A DNA stretch of 64,000 bases. It comes from CAYPCH01 sp964409165 (GTDB taxonomy: Bacteria > Bacillota > Clostridia > Acetivibrionales > Acetivibrionaceae). This document shows, piece by piece, positions 9,294-17,941 of the stretch (position 1 is its first letter; every line of letters begins with the position of its first letter). The notes below the pieces were generated by a model. It was not told the origin of the DNA. It saw only the letters and a program-made list of their open reading frames with translations, and made no database searches. The translations under genes and the position numbers were made by a program. The stretch is from positions 1 through 64,000 of the forward strand of contig CAYPCH010000001.1 in assembly GCA_964409165.1 (NCBI GenBank), read 5' to 3'.

Positions 9294-10388
9294 TTACCTC
9301 AACTGTTCCTCCGTATAATACCCTGAATCAATTAACAGCTCCTTATAGTTGTTTGCGTCAGCAAAAACAGGATCACACAAAAAGGATGGAACAACTTTCA
9401 CACCGTTATCGTAAGTTTTTGTGTCATTAACCGGCGCTTCCTGATTCTTCAATATTGCATCAACCATATCAACTACTTTTGAGGCCAATGTTCTGGTGTC
9501 TTTAAATACAGACATGGATTGTTCTCCTGCAATCAACATTTTTACATTTGTAGTATCACAGTCCTGACCTGTAAGAATCGGGAAAGGTTTACTTGTCGAA
9601 CCGTATCCTGCTGCCTTTAATGAAGCGACAATTCCCTGTGCAAGACTATCATTTGGAGAAAGAACTACATCAACATTTTCTTTGGAATATTGTGCTGTAA
9701 GAAGATCATCCATTCTAGCCTGTGCACCTTCGGATTTCCATCCTGGTATAGCGATTTTGTCCATTTCTACCTGCCTGGACTTGATTTTAAGAACGCCATT
9801 ATCTATGTATGGTTTTAACGTATCCATAGCTCCGTTGTTAAAGAAATAAGCATTATTGTCGTCAGGAGAGCCACCGAAAACCTCCATGTTAAATGGACCT
9901 TTTTCTCCCTGATCAAGTTTTAATTTATTAATTATGTATTCTCCCTGAATTACTCCGACTTTGTAATTATCAAAGGTAGCATAAAAGTCAACATTAGCTG
10001 TTCCTTTTATTAAACGGTCGTAAGCAATTACTTTTATGTTGTCCTTTGCTGCCGATTCTAAAACACCACTAAGCGATTCACCATCAATGGATGCAATTAC
10101 TAAAACTTGACACTTTTTTGTAATCATGTTTTCAACCTGTGAAACCTGCTTTTCAATTGAGTCCTCAGCATACTGAAGGTCTACACTGTAACCTGCTTCT
10201 TCCAATAACCTTTTCATGTTAGCTCCGTCCTGATTCCAACGCTGCAATGACTTTGTCGGCATAGCAACACCGATCAATGCTTTTCCTGAAGTCCCTCCTG
10301 AAGTTTGTTCATTCGCACAGCCTGTTGAAAATACGACTACCGATAATAGCATCACTGCTACTAAAAATATTGACAAATACTTTTTCAT
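9294..10388 (-). CDS. Sugar-binding lipoprotein, ChvE/XylF type, first gene of the transporter
   Basis: A 364-residue extracellular substrate-binding lipoprotein. The signal peptide is MKKYLSIFLVAVMLLSVVV followed by the lipobox STGC. A Gly/Thr/Ser linker leads to a type-I binding fold: ALIGVAMPTKSLQRWNQDG, then QVLVIASIDG, IKVIAYDRLI and VDVVLSPNDSLAQGIVASL, and near the end FPILTGQDCD. The arrangement matches ChvE-type multiple-sugar binding proteins. GGGGGG lies upstream of the ATG. It is the promoter-proximal gene before the ATPase and permease, and a stem-loop follows it, which fits higher expression of the binding protein than of the membrane parts. Family membership is clear; the exact sugar is not. 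Confidence 0.9.
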   Translation of the reverse strand: MKKYLSIFLVAVMLLSVVVFSTGCANEQTSGGTSGKALIGVAMPTKSLQRWNQDGANMKRLLEEAGYSVDLQYAEDSIEKQVSQVENMITKKCQVLVIASIDGESLSGVLESAAKDNIKVIAYDRLIKGTANVDFYATFDNYKVGVIQGEYIINKLKLDQGEKGPFNMEVFGGSPDDNNAYFFNNGAMDTLKPYIDNGVLKIKSRQVEMDKIAIPGWKSEGAQARMDDLLTAQYSKENVDVVLSPNDSLAQGIVASLKAAGYGSTSKPFPILTGQDCDTTNVKMLIAGEQSMSVFKDTRTLASKVVDMVDAILKNQEAPVNDTKTYDNGVKVVPSFLCDPVFADANNYKELLIDSGYYTEEQLR

Positions 10389-10454
10389 TAAAAAGCCCCC
10401 CTAAAAATGTTTTCAGCATTTTTCTATCTTAATGCCGTACATTAACAATAATAA

Positions 10455-10483
10455 AAGATAGCCTTATTTTTTTCGCTGGACAA
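10455..10483 (-). promoter_or_regulatory. Candidate promoter for the sugar transporter operon
   Basis: On the minus strand TTGTCC (10478-10483) and TATCTT (10455-10460) are 17 bases apart, about 70 bases before the binding-protein start. The -10 box is only a fair match, so this is tentative. Confidence 0.35.
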
Positions 10484-10576
10484 AATTAGTAACTTCTGTT
10501 CATTTTTGCTTTATTTTTGAGAAGATATTTAGACTAGCATATATTTAAAGATAAAAATAGACTCTGTCCCTAAATG

Positions 10577-10649
10577 GCCATATCAAAATTGAGTACCCAT
10601 CGAGGGTACTCAATTTTGCCTCTTTCATTTCACTCCAAGAGGCCATATC
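10577..10649 (-). repeat. Family B two-hairpin element, copy 1
   Basis: Read on the minus strand: CTCTTGGAGTGAAATGAAAG, then AGGCAAAATT, then GAGTACCC-TCGAT-GGGTACTC. It lies between the DUF4956 gene at 10762 and the sugar-binding gene. Confidence 0.75.
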
Positions 10650-10683
10650 AAAAAAGACAGCCTTGTACTAGAGACTGTCTCTT
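10650..10683 (-). terminator. Terminator after the DUF4956/VTC genes
   Basis: On the minus strand GAGACAG pairs with CTGTCT, followed directly by TTTTTT. It lies about 80 bases past the stop codon at 10762. Confidence 0.65.
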
Positions 10684-10761
10684 GACTAATACTAATAAAA
10701 AATTCCAATTCTCTATCAGATTTTACTCTACCTTATAATGTTTTAGATATCGTTTTTACAT

Positions 10762-11442
10762 CTAATAATCAGATACTTCCGCATACATTGCTAAAACTAT
10801 GTTTAAATTACCATTTCTGCACCTTAGTGCGTCAATAAACTCTTTCTCTTTAGTGATGCTCTTCATACTAACGATATAGACAAGTTCAAACAAAGTTCCC
10901 AGGTCTGTAGTCTTGACCTTTTTTAATTCAAAACTGGTTGTATAAGTGTCCAAAACATCATCAAATACTCCTTCGTAATCCAGATCTTCCGGTATTACAA
11001 TCTTTAAAATCTTGTTTTTAATTTTTCTTGTGCCGAAATTTATTTTGCTTAATACAAACATAAAAAGGCAAAGAATTATAGTAAACAAAACCGAATAAGC
11101 ATACAGTTTTATCCCACAGGCTAGACCTGCAGCCATTGTAAAAAATACATAAGCAATATCTTTAGGGTCTCCAGGTGCACTTCTGAACCGTATAATCGAA
11201 AATGCGCCTGCAAGACTGAATGCTCTTGCAACATTACTTCCGATTAAAAGAATTATTATTGCAATTATGGAAGGTATCATTATTAATGTTAATGTAAAGT
11301 TCTGGGAATACTGTCCTTTTGTATGTGTCTTGACATAAGTAAAACTAATTAGTATACCCAGCAACAATGAAACTGCCATTGTCACAACTGCAATAATTAA
11401 TGATATTGTTGAGTCAACTGAGGTATTAAAAATTGCGTCCAC
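10762..11442 (-). CDS. DUF4956 family membrane protein, paralogue 1
   Basis: A 226-residue membrane protein of the DUF4956 family, whose members are often encoded next to VTC-domain genes. There are about four hydrophobic segments in the first 130 residues, with the family core SNVARAFSLAGAFSIIRFRS and GDPKDIAYVFFTMAAGLACG. A soluble C-terminal domain of about 90 residues begins near KIVIPEDLDYEGVFDD. The start is GTG with GGGGAAG 9 bases upstream, and the gene overlaps the VTC gene by 46 bases, so translation is coupled. It is closely similar to the protein at 12662; the core is identical over long stretches. The function is unknown; a role in polyphosphate handling is inferred only from gene pairing. 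Confidence 0.85.
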   Translation of the reverse strand: MDAIFNTSVDSTISLIIAVVTMAVSLLLGILISFTYVKTHTKGQYSQNFTLTLIMIPSIIAIIILLIGSNVARAFSLAGAFSIIRFRSAPGDPKDIAYVFFTMAAGLACGIKLYAYSVLFTIILCLFMFVLSKINFGTRKIKNKILKIVIPEDLDYEGVFDDVLDTYTTSFELKKVKTTDLGTLFELVYIVSMKSITKEKEFIDALRCRNGNLNIVLAMYAEVSDY

Positions 11443-12176
11443 TGGCTTTCTTCCCCTTCCATTTTATTTTTCCTTATCATTGATTTATACTCTGTACCAT
11501 ACTTTGAAAAACTGGTTTTAAAAAGTTTATATTCGCTCAACATTTTAGAAACCCAAAGAGGTATGGTTTTCTCTGCCTTGACCTCCATAAGCCATACATC
11601 ATCATTTAAAAGCTTTTCTCCATGATCACCTACCTCAAGTCTTAACTGTTCTCTTCTTGTCCTTATATTAGTATCAAAAGTTATCCTGAGGTCTCTGTTA
11701 TTTATTCCAAAATAAGCTTTTCTGTCATAGGCTATATAAATCTTAGGTTCAAGTCTATAAAGCTTTAAAAAATATTCAATTTCATTCACAACCTGTGGAT
11801 TCATATATTTCTTTATAAGAGGTCTTCTTCCGGTTGACGCAAAATCATAAGCTTCATCCAATACAAGTTTGGTCCTTCTTTTGTTAACAAGTCCATTTAC
11901 TTTTTTCTTTATTTCGAGGTATACCTTGTCTTCTAATGATGGTATGCCATATCCACGTAATCTAAGCTTTGCCTTATATTTGGGTTTCGATATGGAGTGC
12001 CTTATCAACTCGTTGTTCAATGTATCATAATATATATTACTAATCGTATAGAAAGGATGCTTTTTATTGTATTCGTCAAGCTCCATGTATTCACTTAGTA
12101 CAATTTGAACTTTTTCATATGTTTCTGTTGACATCATGAACTTTTTTTCGTATCTGTTAAAAACTTCAATAGCCAT
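11397..12176 (-). CDS. VTC-domain (polyphosphate polymerase-like) protein
   Basis: A 259-residue protein with a VTC domain, the fold of the yeast vacuolar polyphosphate polymerase Vtc4 and of the triphosphate-tunnel group. The tunnel-lining charged strands are visible: NRYEKKFMM near the start, IYYDT, KAKLRLRGYG, YLEIKKKVNG, IAYDRKAYFG, LRITFDTNIRTRREQ and LMEVKAEK. No transmembrane segment is present, so activity would be at the inner membrane face, perhaps on the adjacent DUF4956 protein. The ATG at 12174-12176 has AAGGAGG 7 bases upstream; the longer start overlaps this site. The family is clear; whether this clade makes polyphosphate is not established by the sequence. Confidence 0.88.
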   Translation of the reverse strand: MAIEVFNRYEKKFMMSTETYEKVQIVLSEYMELDEYNKKHPFYTISNIYYDTLNNELIRHSISKPKYKAKLRLRGYGIPSLEDKVYLEIKKKVNGLVNKRRTKLVLDEAYDFASTGRRPLIKKYMNPQVVNEIEYFLKLYRLEPKIYIAYDRKAYFGINNRDLRITFDTNIRTRREQLRLEVGDHGEKLLNDDVWLMEVKAEKTIPLWVSKMLSEYKLFKTSFSKYGTEYKSMIRKNKMEGEESQWTQFLIPQLTQQYH

Positions 12177-12462
12177 ATTTTTTCCTCCTTCCACAAATTA
12201 TATAATAAATAAAATTAGGCTCTCTTTCACTTACAGGCGACCAACATTTAAAAGTAAGTCTTTTATCCTGCAAAAGAATTATATATCTCTGAGCTTTCTC
12301 TATATTTTTCTGATTTTAAGGAATTATATCAACATAGTATATTCACAAAGACGTATTATCTGCAACAATTACGACAAAAAAATTTCTTTCTTTCTAAAAG
12401 CTAACATAATACTACTAAACAAGTAATGTTAAACACTAATATAGTAATTATTACTAATTATT

Positions 12463-12490
12463 ATATTAAACTTAGTTAGTCATTTGTCAA
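12463..12490 (-). promoter_or_regulatory. Candidate promoter for the VTC-DUF4956 operon
   Basis: On the minus strand TTGACA (12485-12490) and TAATAT (12463-12468) are 16 bases apart. This implies a leader of about 280 bases before the VTC start at 12176. The remainder of the 12177-12661 gap is AT-rich and shows no repeat or RNA that I recognise. Confidence 0.5.
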
Positions 12491-12661
12491 GATATTATTT
12501 CCTGAATATTAACCATCTCATCTCTCTTTCTTTCATTTACTTTATTTTATTTCTCTTTTCTCAATGGCAAGCATAAATACAAAACGTATATTATATATAT
12601 ATTCGAAAACTTTTTTTTTTTAAGATGGTCGAATTAAACTTTTTTCATAATTATTTAATTA

Positions 12662-13354
12662 TTAATAATCAGCAGTTTCTGCATTCATTGATAATACAAT
12701 GTTTAAGTTCCCATTCTTTTCACGGAGTTTATCTACAAATTCTTTTTCGCTTTTGTCGTTCTTCATTGTTACTACATAAACCAGCTCAAATAAAGTTCCC
12801 AAATCAGTAGTCTTAACTTTATTTAGTTGAAAATTTGTTGTGTAGGCTTCTATAATTCCATCAAAAACACCTTGATAATCCAGATCTTCAGGAATTACTA
12901 TCTTCAGCAATCTATTCGGATTGGCTCTGGCACCATAATTAATCTTGCACAGTATAAACATAAACAAACAAAGCATAACAGTAAACAAAACTGAATATCC
13001 CAATAACTGTACTCCACAGGCAAGACCTGCTGCCATTGTAAAGAATACGTAAGCAATATCTTTCGGATCACCAGGGGCACTTCTGAAACGGATGATTGAA
13101 AATGCTCCTGCAAGACTGAATGCTCTTGCAACATTGCTACCAACCAACAAAATTATAATAGCAATAATGCATGGTATCATTATCAACGTTAAAGAAAAGT
13201 TCTGTGAATACCTTCCCCTTGAATGAGTCTTCATATAAGTAATGCTTATAAGCAAACCTAACGCAAATGCAGTCATAACAGTTAACAATGTACTAGGAAC
13301 ACTTAATTGTGTTTCCAAAGATGTATTTACTACTTCTAACACTTCTTCTGACAC
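12662..13354 (-). CDS. DUF4956 family membrane protein, paralogue 2
   Basis: A 230-residue second copy of the DUF4956 protein, lying upstream of the VTC gene in the same direction. It shares the core SNVARAFSLAGAFSIIRFRS and GDPKDIAYVFFTMAAGLACG with paralogue 1, and the C-terminal part KIVIPEDLDYQGVFDG. Differences cluster at the N-terminus, before the first membrane segment. It starts at GTG with GGAG about 10 bases upstream. A 485-base gap with its own promoter candidate separates it from the VTC gene, so it may be expressed independently. Two paralogues around one VTC gene suggest duplication and specialisation, for example as alternative membrane partners. That is inference. Confidence 0.85.
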   Translation of the reverse strand: MSEEVLEVVNTSLETQLSVPSTLLTVMTAFALGLLISITYMKTHSRGRYSQNFSLTLIMIPCIIAIIILLVGSNVARAFSLAGAFSIIRFRSAPGDPKDIAYVFFTMAAGLACGVQLLGYSVLFTVMLCLFMFILCKINYGARANPNRLLKIVIPEDLDYQGVFDGIIEAYTTNFQLNKVKTTDLGTLFELVYVVTMKNDKSEKEFVDKLREKNGNLNIVLSMNAETADY

Positions 13355-13739
13355 CTTCTATTTCTCCTCTCTTAATAACACAATAATAATTTTTCTCTTT
13401 TAAGATATGTTTCCTTATGTCTTAATCAATATCAACATTTTAAATAACTAAAAAGATGTAGATATTTTCTGCGCTTTGTAGAATAAACCATTATTACCAT
13501 TTTTACACCCCCTTCAAAAAGTGCAATGCTTTTTATATATACTACACAGGTATATTTTAACACTATTTTAACGATAAGTTAACTATATTTTATAATTATT
13601 TTAACAATACAACACAAATTTACTACAGAATTATAATTCTATCTCTTATTTACGCAACAAACACATTAATATTCGTATCGAATAATATTTTATGTCGGAA
13701 ATCCAAAAATTTTCTTTCAAAATGAAAAAATAATAATTC

Positions 13740-13769
13740 TTGACATATTGTATATCTCATAAGTAAAAT
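13740..13769 (+). promoter_or_regulatory. Promoter for the membrane glycosyltransferase gene
   Basis: TTGACA (13740-13745), an 18-base spacer and TAAAAT (13764-13769), 43 bases before the ATG at 13813. The rest of the 13355-13812 divergent gap is AT-rich with no other recognisable feature. Confidence 0.6.
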
Positions 13770-13812
13770 GAACAGAGAAAGCTAAAACTAATGAAAAAAT
13801 AAAGGAGTTGCT

Positions 13813-15111
13813 ATGTTGTCCGATATTTTAAAATTTCTAAAAAGGTATAACTTTTTTATATTGATATCTATTGGTGTAGTATTAAGGATTTTATGGATAT
13901 TTATTATGCCTACCTATCCAGAAACAGATTTTATGTGGTATCATGTCAAGGGTATGGAACTTGCCGAGGGTAAAGGTTTTCTTAACGGTATCTACCCTTA
14001 TTACACTGGTCAACCAGGGCATCCCACTGCCTTCAGACCTATCGGTTATCCTGGAACTCTGGCTGTATTATACTTTGTTTTCGGCTCTGATCTTATTGTA
14101 GGAAAACTTTTTAATGTAGCTTTGTCAACATTAATCATGTTTTTGACTTATAAGCTTGCTAAGCAATTCTTTGGAAACAAAATAGCATTTTTCTCTTTGT
14201 TGATTTTTGCACTGTCTCCCCTTGCAATTGCTTATAACAGCATACACTGCTCAGAAATACTTTTTTCAGCTTTGCTTATGCTGTCTGTTTATTTGTTCTT
14301 TAACAAAAACAATCCTGTTATAATTGGAATAATAATAGGTTATCTAACGCTTGTAAGACCTATAGGTATGTTTATTCCCGTTATTTTTGCATTTTTTATG
14401 TTTATTAAAAAAGATTTAAAAATGAAACAGAAAATAATGTATGTTCTATCCTTTGCTATAGCAGTGGCTATTGTTATAGCACCTTGGCTTACAAGAAACT
14501 ATATGGCTTTGGGCGAACCTGTTTTCTCAACTAATGGAGGTTATGTTTTTTATGTAAACAACAACGACTATGCAACTGGTTCATGGAGTGACCCTTTCAA
14601 GTATCCCGACAGCCCTATGCTTAAATATAAAAATGAAAACGGTTTTGATGAAATGGCAATCCACAAGGAAGGTAAAAAGCTTGCTGCTGAATGGATAAAA
14701 ACACACCCTGCAAAATTCATCAAATTAGCATTTAAGCGTATTGCAAACTCATATCTACTTAGCTTTAACATATACGATACAAATGACATCAAATGGGCTT
14801 TTACAACAGATATCAACACATGGCACCAGCTTACCTCAAAAGCTGTAAAACTGGAAGTTCTTTTATATATACCATTTTATATTATACTTTTTACATTTAT
14901 TATTTATGCACTTATAAGGTTTACAAAGAACAGAAAAACGGATTTTACGACTTTTATCTTATTAATCTTTATGTATTTTAATGCGATGATGTTTGTTCTT
15001 GAAGGAAATCCAAGATATGTTTTTCCACTTCATCCTTTATATACTATCGGCGTAGCCTTTTTATTGTATAAAGTCATAAAAAAGCTATTTTCACGATTAC
15101 AGAAAATTTAA
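13813..15111 (+). CDS. Membrane glycosyltransferase, GT39/ArnT-like (PMT_2) family
   Basis: A 432-residue polytopic protein with about ten membrane segments. The first external loop has PETDFMWYHVKGMELAEGKG, placing acidic residues where ArnT/PMT-type transferases carry the catalytic Asp, and TAFRPIGYPGTL just after, a typical family motif. Such enzymes move a sugar from a polyprenyl-phosphate carrier to an acceptor outside the membrane. AAAGGAG precedes the ATG by 6 bases, and a clear promoter lies upstream. It is a single-gene unit on the plus strand between the DUF4956 gene and ychF. Donor and acceptor cannot be inferred; cell-wall glycan or protein glycosylation are both possible. Confidence 0.78.
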   Translation: MLSDILKFLKRYNFFILISIGVVLRILWIFIMPTYPETDFMWYHVKGMELAEGKGFLNGIYPYYTGQPGHPTAFRPIGYPGTLAVLYFVFGSDLIVGKLFNVALSTLIMFLTYKLAKQFFGNKIAFFSLLIFALSPLAIAYNSIHCSEILFSALLMLSVYLFFNKNNPVIIGIIIGYLTLVRPIGMFIPVIFAFFMFIKKDLKMKQKIMYVLSFAIAVAIVIAPWLTRNYMALGEPVFSTNGGYVFYVNNNDYATGSWSDPFKYPDSPMLKYKNENGFDEMAIHKEGKKLAAEWIKTHPAKFIKLAFKRIANSYLLSFNIYDTNDIKWAFTTDINTWHQLTSKAVKLEVLLYIPFYIILFTFIIYALIRFTKNRKTDFTTFILLIFMYFNAMMFVLEGNPRYVFPLHPLYTIGVAFLLYKVIKKLFSRLQKI

Positions 15112-15293
15112 TAATTATGTTGTATATTATCGCAAAATATATACATTGATTCATATGATGCAAAAAATTCAACTTTAATGTAGAGTCATTTTCGTTGCAT
15201 TGGAAATTTATATAATGTATAATTTTGTTTGTCTTTAAAATTTGATATTTTAAAAAGTATGTTAAAATATATACGAAAGGAAAGATATAATAA

Positions 15294-16388
15294 ATGAAGT
15301 TAGGAATTGTAGGCCTGCCTAATGTAGGTAAAAGTACTCTTTTTAATGCTATAACCAAAGCGGGAGCTGAATCCGCAAATTATCCTTTTTGCACAATAGA
15401 GCCCAATGTAGGAATAGTTACCGTTCCCGATGAAAGACTTGAAAAACTTGCAGAAATGTACAGACCTGAAAAAGTGACTTACACAGCTATTGAGTTTGTG
15501 GATATTGCCGGACTTGTAAAAGGGGCAAGTAAAGGCGAAGGACTCGGTAACAAGTTTCTTTCACATATACGTGAAGTTGATGCGATTGTTCATGTTGTGA
15601 GATGTTTTGAGGACAGTAATATAGTCCATGTCGAAGGCGCTGTAGGTCCTGTCCGGGATGTTGAAACTATTGAAATGGAGCTTATCCTTGCAGATATGGA
15701 TGCAATGGAGAAAAGAATTGATAAAACACGTAAAATGTTGAAATCTGGTGATAAAAAATTTCAGTTCGAACTGGACATTTATGAAAGTATTATGAAAACC
15801 CTTGAAGCAGGAAAACCTGCTAGAGCAATGAAATTTGACTCTGAAGAGGAAAAACTGGTAGATCAACTCTTTCTTCTTACATCAAAGCCTGTGATTTATG
15901 CCGCAAATGTTTCAGAGGACGACATTGCTTCAACCACGCCGAATGCTCTATTAAAAGAGCTTACAGACTATGCAGAAACTGAAGGGTCAGAAGTAATGAT
16001 TATCTGTGCAAAGATCGAAGAGGAAATCGCGCAGCTTGATGATACGGAAAAAGAAGAGTTTTTAAAGGAGCTGGGACTTTCCGAATCAGGATTGGACAGG
16101 CTGATTAAAGCCAGTTATAAGCTTTTAGGTCTGATCAGTTTCCTTACTGCTGGTTCTCCAGAAGTAAGAGCTTGGACAATTGTGAAAGGTACAAAAGCAC
16201 CACAGGCAGCCGGTAAAATCCATACCGATTTCGAAAGAGGTTTTATACGTGCCGAAGTTGTTGCGTATAAGGATCTGATGGAGTGTGGTTTATTCAACAC
16301 CGCCAAGGAAAAAGGCTTGGTACGTTCGGAAGGAAAGGAATATATCATGCAGGACGGAGATGTGACTCTTTTCAGGTTTAATGTCTAA
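15294..16388 (+). CDS. ychF: YchF/OLA1 family P-loop ATPase
   Basis: A 364-residue soluble protein of the Obg-related YchF family, matching the usual length. The G1 motif GLPNVGKSTLFNA is at residues 6-18, G3 is DIAGLVKGASKGEG, and the G4 position reads NVSE instead of NKxD, the change that makes YchF proteins prefer ATP over GTP. A helical middle region is followed by a C-terminal TGS domain with AWTIVKGTKAPQAAGKIH and FERGFIRAEV. YchF binds ribosomes and affects stress responses in other bacteria. AAAGGAAAG precedes the ATG. A terminator follows at once, so it is probably monocistronic. Confidence 0.96.
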   Translation: MKLGIVGLPNVGKSTLFNAITKAGAESANYPFCTIEPNVGIVTVPDERLEKLAEMYRPEKVTYTAIEFVDIAGLVKGASKGEGLGNKFLSHIREVDAIVHVVRCFEDSNIVHVEGAVGPVRDVETIEMELILADMDAMEKRIDKTRKMLKSGDKKFQFELDIYESIMKTLEAGKPARAMKFDSEEEKLVDQLFLLTSKPVIYAANVSEDDIASTTPNALLKELTDYAETEGSEVMIICAKIEEEIAQLDDTEKEEFLKELGLSESGLDRLIKASYKLLGLISFLTAGSPEVRAWTIVKGTKAPQAAGKIHTDFERGFIRAEVVAYKDLMECGLFNTAKEKGLVRSEGKEYIMQDGDVTLFRFNV

Positions 16389-16400
16389 TAAATATTAATA

Positions 16401-16440
16401 AAAAGCTCGGGGACTCGAAGTCCCTGAGTTTATATTTTTC
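16401..16440 (+). terminator. Terminator after ychF (family A-type hairpin)
   Basis: CTCGGGGACT pairs with AGTCCCTGAG around a CGA loop at 16406-16428, followed by a T-rich stretch to 16439. It is the second hairpin of a family A element without its first part. Confidence 0.75.
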
Positions 16441-16498
16441 GGTCTCTTGGAGTGAAATTAAAGAGACAAAATTGAGTACCCTTGAGGGGTATGAAGTT
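16441..16498 (+). repeat. Family B two-hairpin element, copy 2 (decayed)
   Basis: GGTCTCTTGGAGTGAAATTA, then AAGAGACAAAATT, then GAGTACCC-TTGA-GGGGTAT. It follows the ychF terminator and ends at the stop codon of the convergent CheW-like gene. It is the only B copy on the plus strand. Confidence 0.7.
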
Positions 16499-17146
16499 TT
16501 ATTTCTTTTCATTTTTTTTTGCTTTAGCACTATTTTTACTTTTCTCCCCTTTTCTACCTCTAGATTCTGTGTCCTCTTTAGCTTCTATCTTCTTTTCAGC
16601 TTTTATCTCCTCTTCAGCTTCTGTGTTTTCTTTAACTTCTGTATTCTCTACAGCTTCTGTCATAATCTCAGTTTCCTCTTCATCGTCTGCTGTAATTTTG
16701 CTCTCCTCCAGCTTTTTGATTTCAAGGTCGGTTAATATTGCTTCTAAATCCAGTATTGAAATAAGTTTCTCATCTTTTTTCCCTACACTTTTAAGATATG
16801 CATTATCAACTTTTTGTATCAATTTTGGAGTCGTTTCTATACTTTCAGATTCTAGCTTATATATTTCAAAAACATCATTTACTAAAAAACCTACCTGCTT
16901 GGTGTCAATTTCCGTAATAATTATTTTTGCTTTCTTAGTTATTTCCATTTCACCAAGTTCAAATCTTTTATTAAGATTTACGACAGGCACTACAGAACCT
17001 CTTATATTTATAACTCCATCGATGAACTTAGGCATTTGGGGCATTTTAGTTAATTTCTCAAACTTTATTATTTCCCTGACTTGAGAGGTATCAACTCCGC
17101 AGGTTTCATCATTTAGCCCAAAAACCACAATCTGTATTCCGTCCAT
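16499..17146 (-). CDS. CheW-like coupling protein with acidic/basic C-terminal tail
   Basis: A 215-residue protein. Residues about 1-148 form a CheW domain: IQIVVFGLNDETCGVDTSQV, REIIKF, FIDGVINIRGSVVPVVNLNK, and VGFLVNDVFEIYKL. CheW links chemoreceptors to the kinase CheA. The remaining 65 residues are an unusual low-complexity tail of Glu, Lys, Ala and Thr (EVKENTEAEEEIKAEKKIEA), probably disordered. AAGGAGG precedes the ATG. No cheA or receptor gene is in the window, so it may serve a distant signalling array. The divergent neighbour is a flagellum-related YvyF-like gene. A CheW-domain role is likely; the role of the tail is unknown. Confidence 0.85.
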   Translation of the reverse strand: MDGIQIVVFGLNDETCGVDTSQVREIIKFEKLTKMPQMPKFIDGVINIRGSVVPVVNLNKRFELGEMEITKKAKIIITEIDTKQVGFLVNDVFEIYKLESESIETTPKLIQKVDNAYLKSVGKKDEKLISILDLEAILTDLEIKKLEESKITADDEEETEIMTEAVENTEVKENTEAEEEIKAEKKIEAKEDTESRGRKGEKSKNSAKAKKNEKK

Positions 17147-17415
17147 TAGATATTACCTCCTTAATTAATAGCCTTAATATCTTATCGTCAAAATATCTTG
17201 TTTTATTGACTATAAAGTTTAGTATTCTAAAAAATCTTATACTTTTTAAAATACTTTTACATGCATACTTGGTGCTTTCTAATAAAACACGATTTTATAT
17301 TAATCATAAAAATGAATCTGCATTGAGAAAATTAATTTTTTATCTCCTATGCTTTCAGTTAAATTATAAGTCTCTGGTACTAGTAATATGATTTTAATTT
17401 AAGCCATTATATCCA

Positions 17416-17444
17416 TTAACATAATCTACAATTAAATGTATAAT
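17416..17444 (+). promoter_or_regulatory. Promoter for the YvyF-like gene
   Basis: TTAACA (17416-17421) and TATAAT (17439-17444) are exactly 17 bases apart, 46 bases before the ATG. The rest of the 17147-17490 gap shows nothing else recognisable. Confidence 0.5.
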
Positions 17445-17490
17445 TAAAGTAAGAACAAATAAAGCATATGCGAGGATATGGTGAATATTT

Positions 17491-17901
17491 ATGAAAGATT
17501 TGAAAAACTGTGAAAGATGCGGAAAACTATATGAAACACATGGATTCAATCTAATATGTTCATCTTGCTATGAACTTGACGAAATGGATTTCAAAAAAAT
17601 AAAGGAATACCTGCATACTAATCCCTGTGCTAAAATATACGAGGTAGTTAACGCTCTGGATATGTCTGTTAAGAAAATCAAACGTTATCTTAGGGAAAGC
17701 AGACTTGAAATTCTTGAAAAGAACAACAGGTTCCTGTTTTGTGAAATGTGCTCAAAACCCATTCAATCCGGCAAATACTGTGATGAATGTTATAAAGCAT
17801 TTCACCATGAATACAAGGTTATTTACACAGGCATTAGACAGTCAAACCAATTCAATAGGTATAAGTCTCTCGGCAACTCTAATAAAGCAGTTTCCATCTG
17901 A
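17491..17901 (+). CDS. YvyF-like zinc-ribbon protein (flagellar operon protein family)
   Basis: A 136-residue protein with two four-cysteine knuckles, one at the N-terminus (CERC and CSSC, residues about 8-26) and one near residue 84 (CEMC and CDEC). Between them lies a helical segment, YLHTNPCAKIYEVVNALDMS, that looks like a small winged-helix or MerR-like DNA-binding part. This plan matches the YvyF family, found in flagellar operons of Bacillus and clostridia and thought to be regulatory. Here it stands alone, not in a flagellar operon, with its own promoter. The assignment rests on Cys pattern and helix order. Confidence 0.7.
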   Translation: MKDLKNCERCGKLYETHGFNLICSSCYELDEMDFKKIKEYLHTNPCAKIYEVVNALDMSVKKIKRYLRESRLEILEKNNRFLFCEMCSKPIQSGKYCDECYKAFHHEYKVIYTGIRQSNQFNRYKSLGNSNKAVSI

Positions 17902-17941
17902 CAAAGTCTTCATCTGAAAATAGGAATAGTGAAAATACAAC

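Noticed and set aside
12136..12426. 96-codon plus-strand frame opposite the VTC gene start
   Set aside because: It is antisense to the VTC gene and its leader, with no ribosome site.
17206..17391. 61-codon plus-strand frame in the CheW/YvyF gap
   Set aside because: No ribosome site, AT-rich chance frame, no family resemblance.
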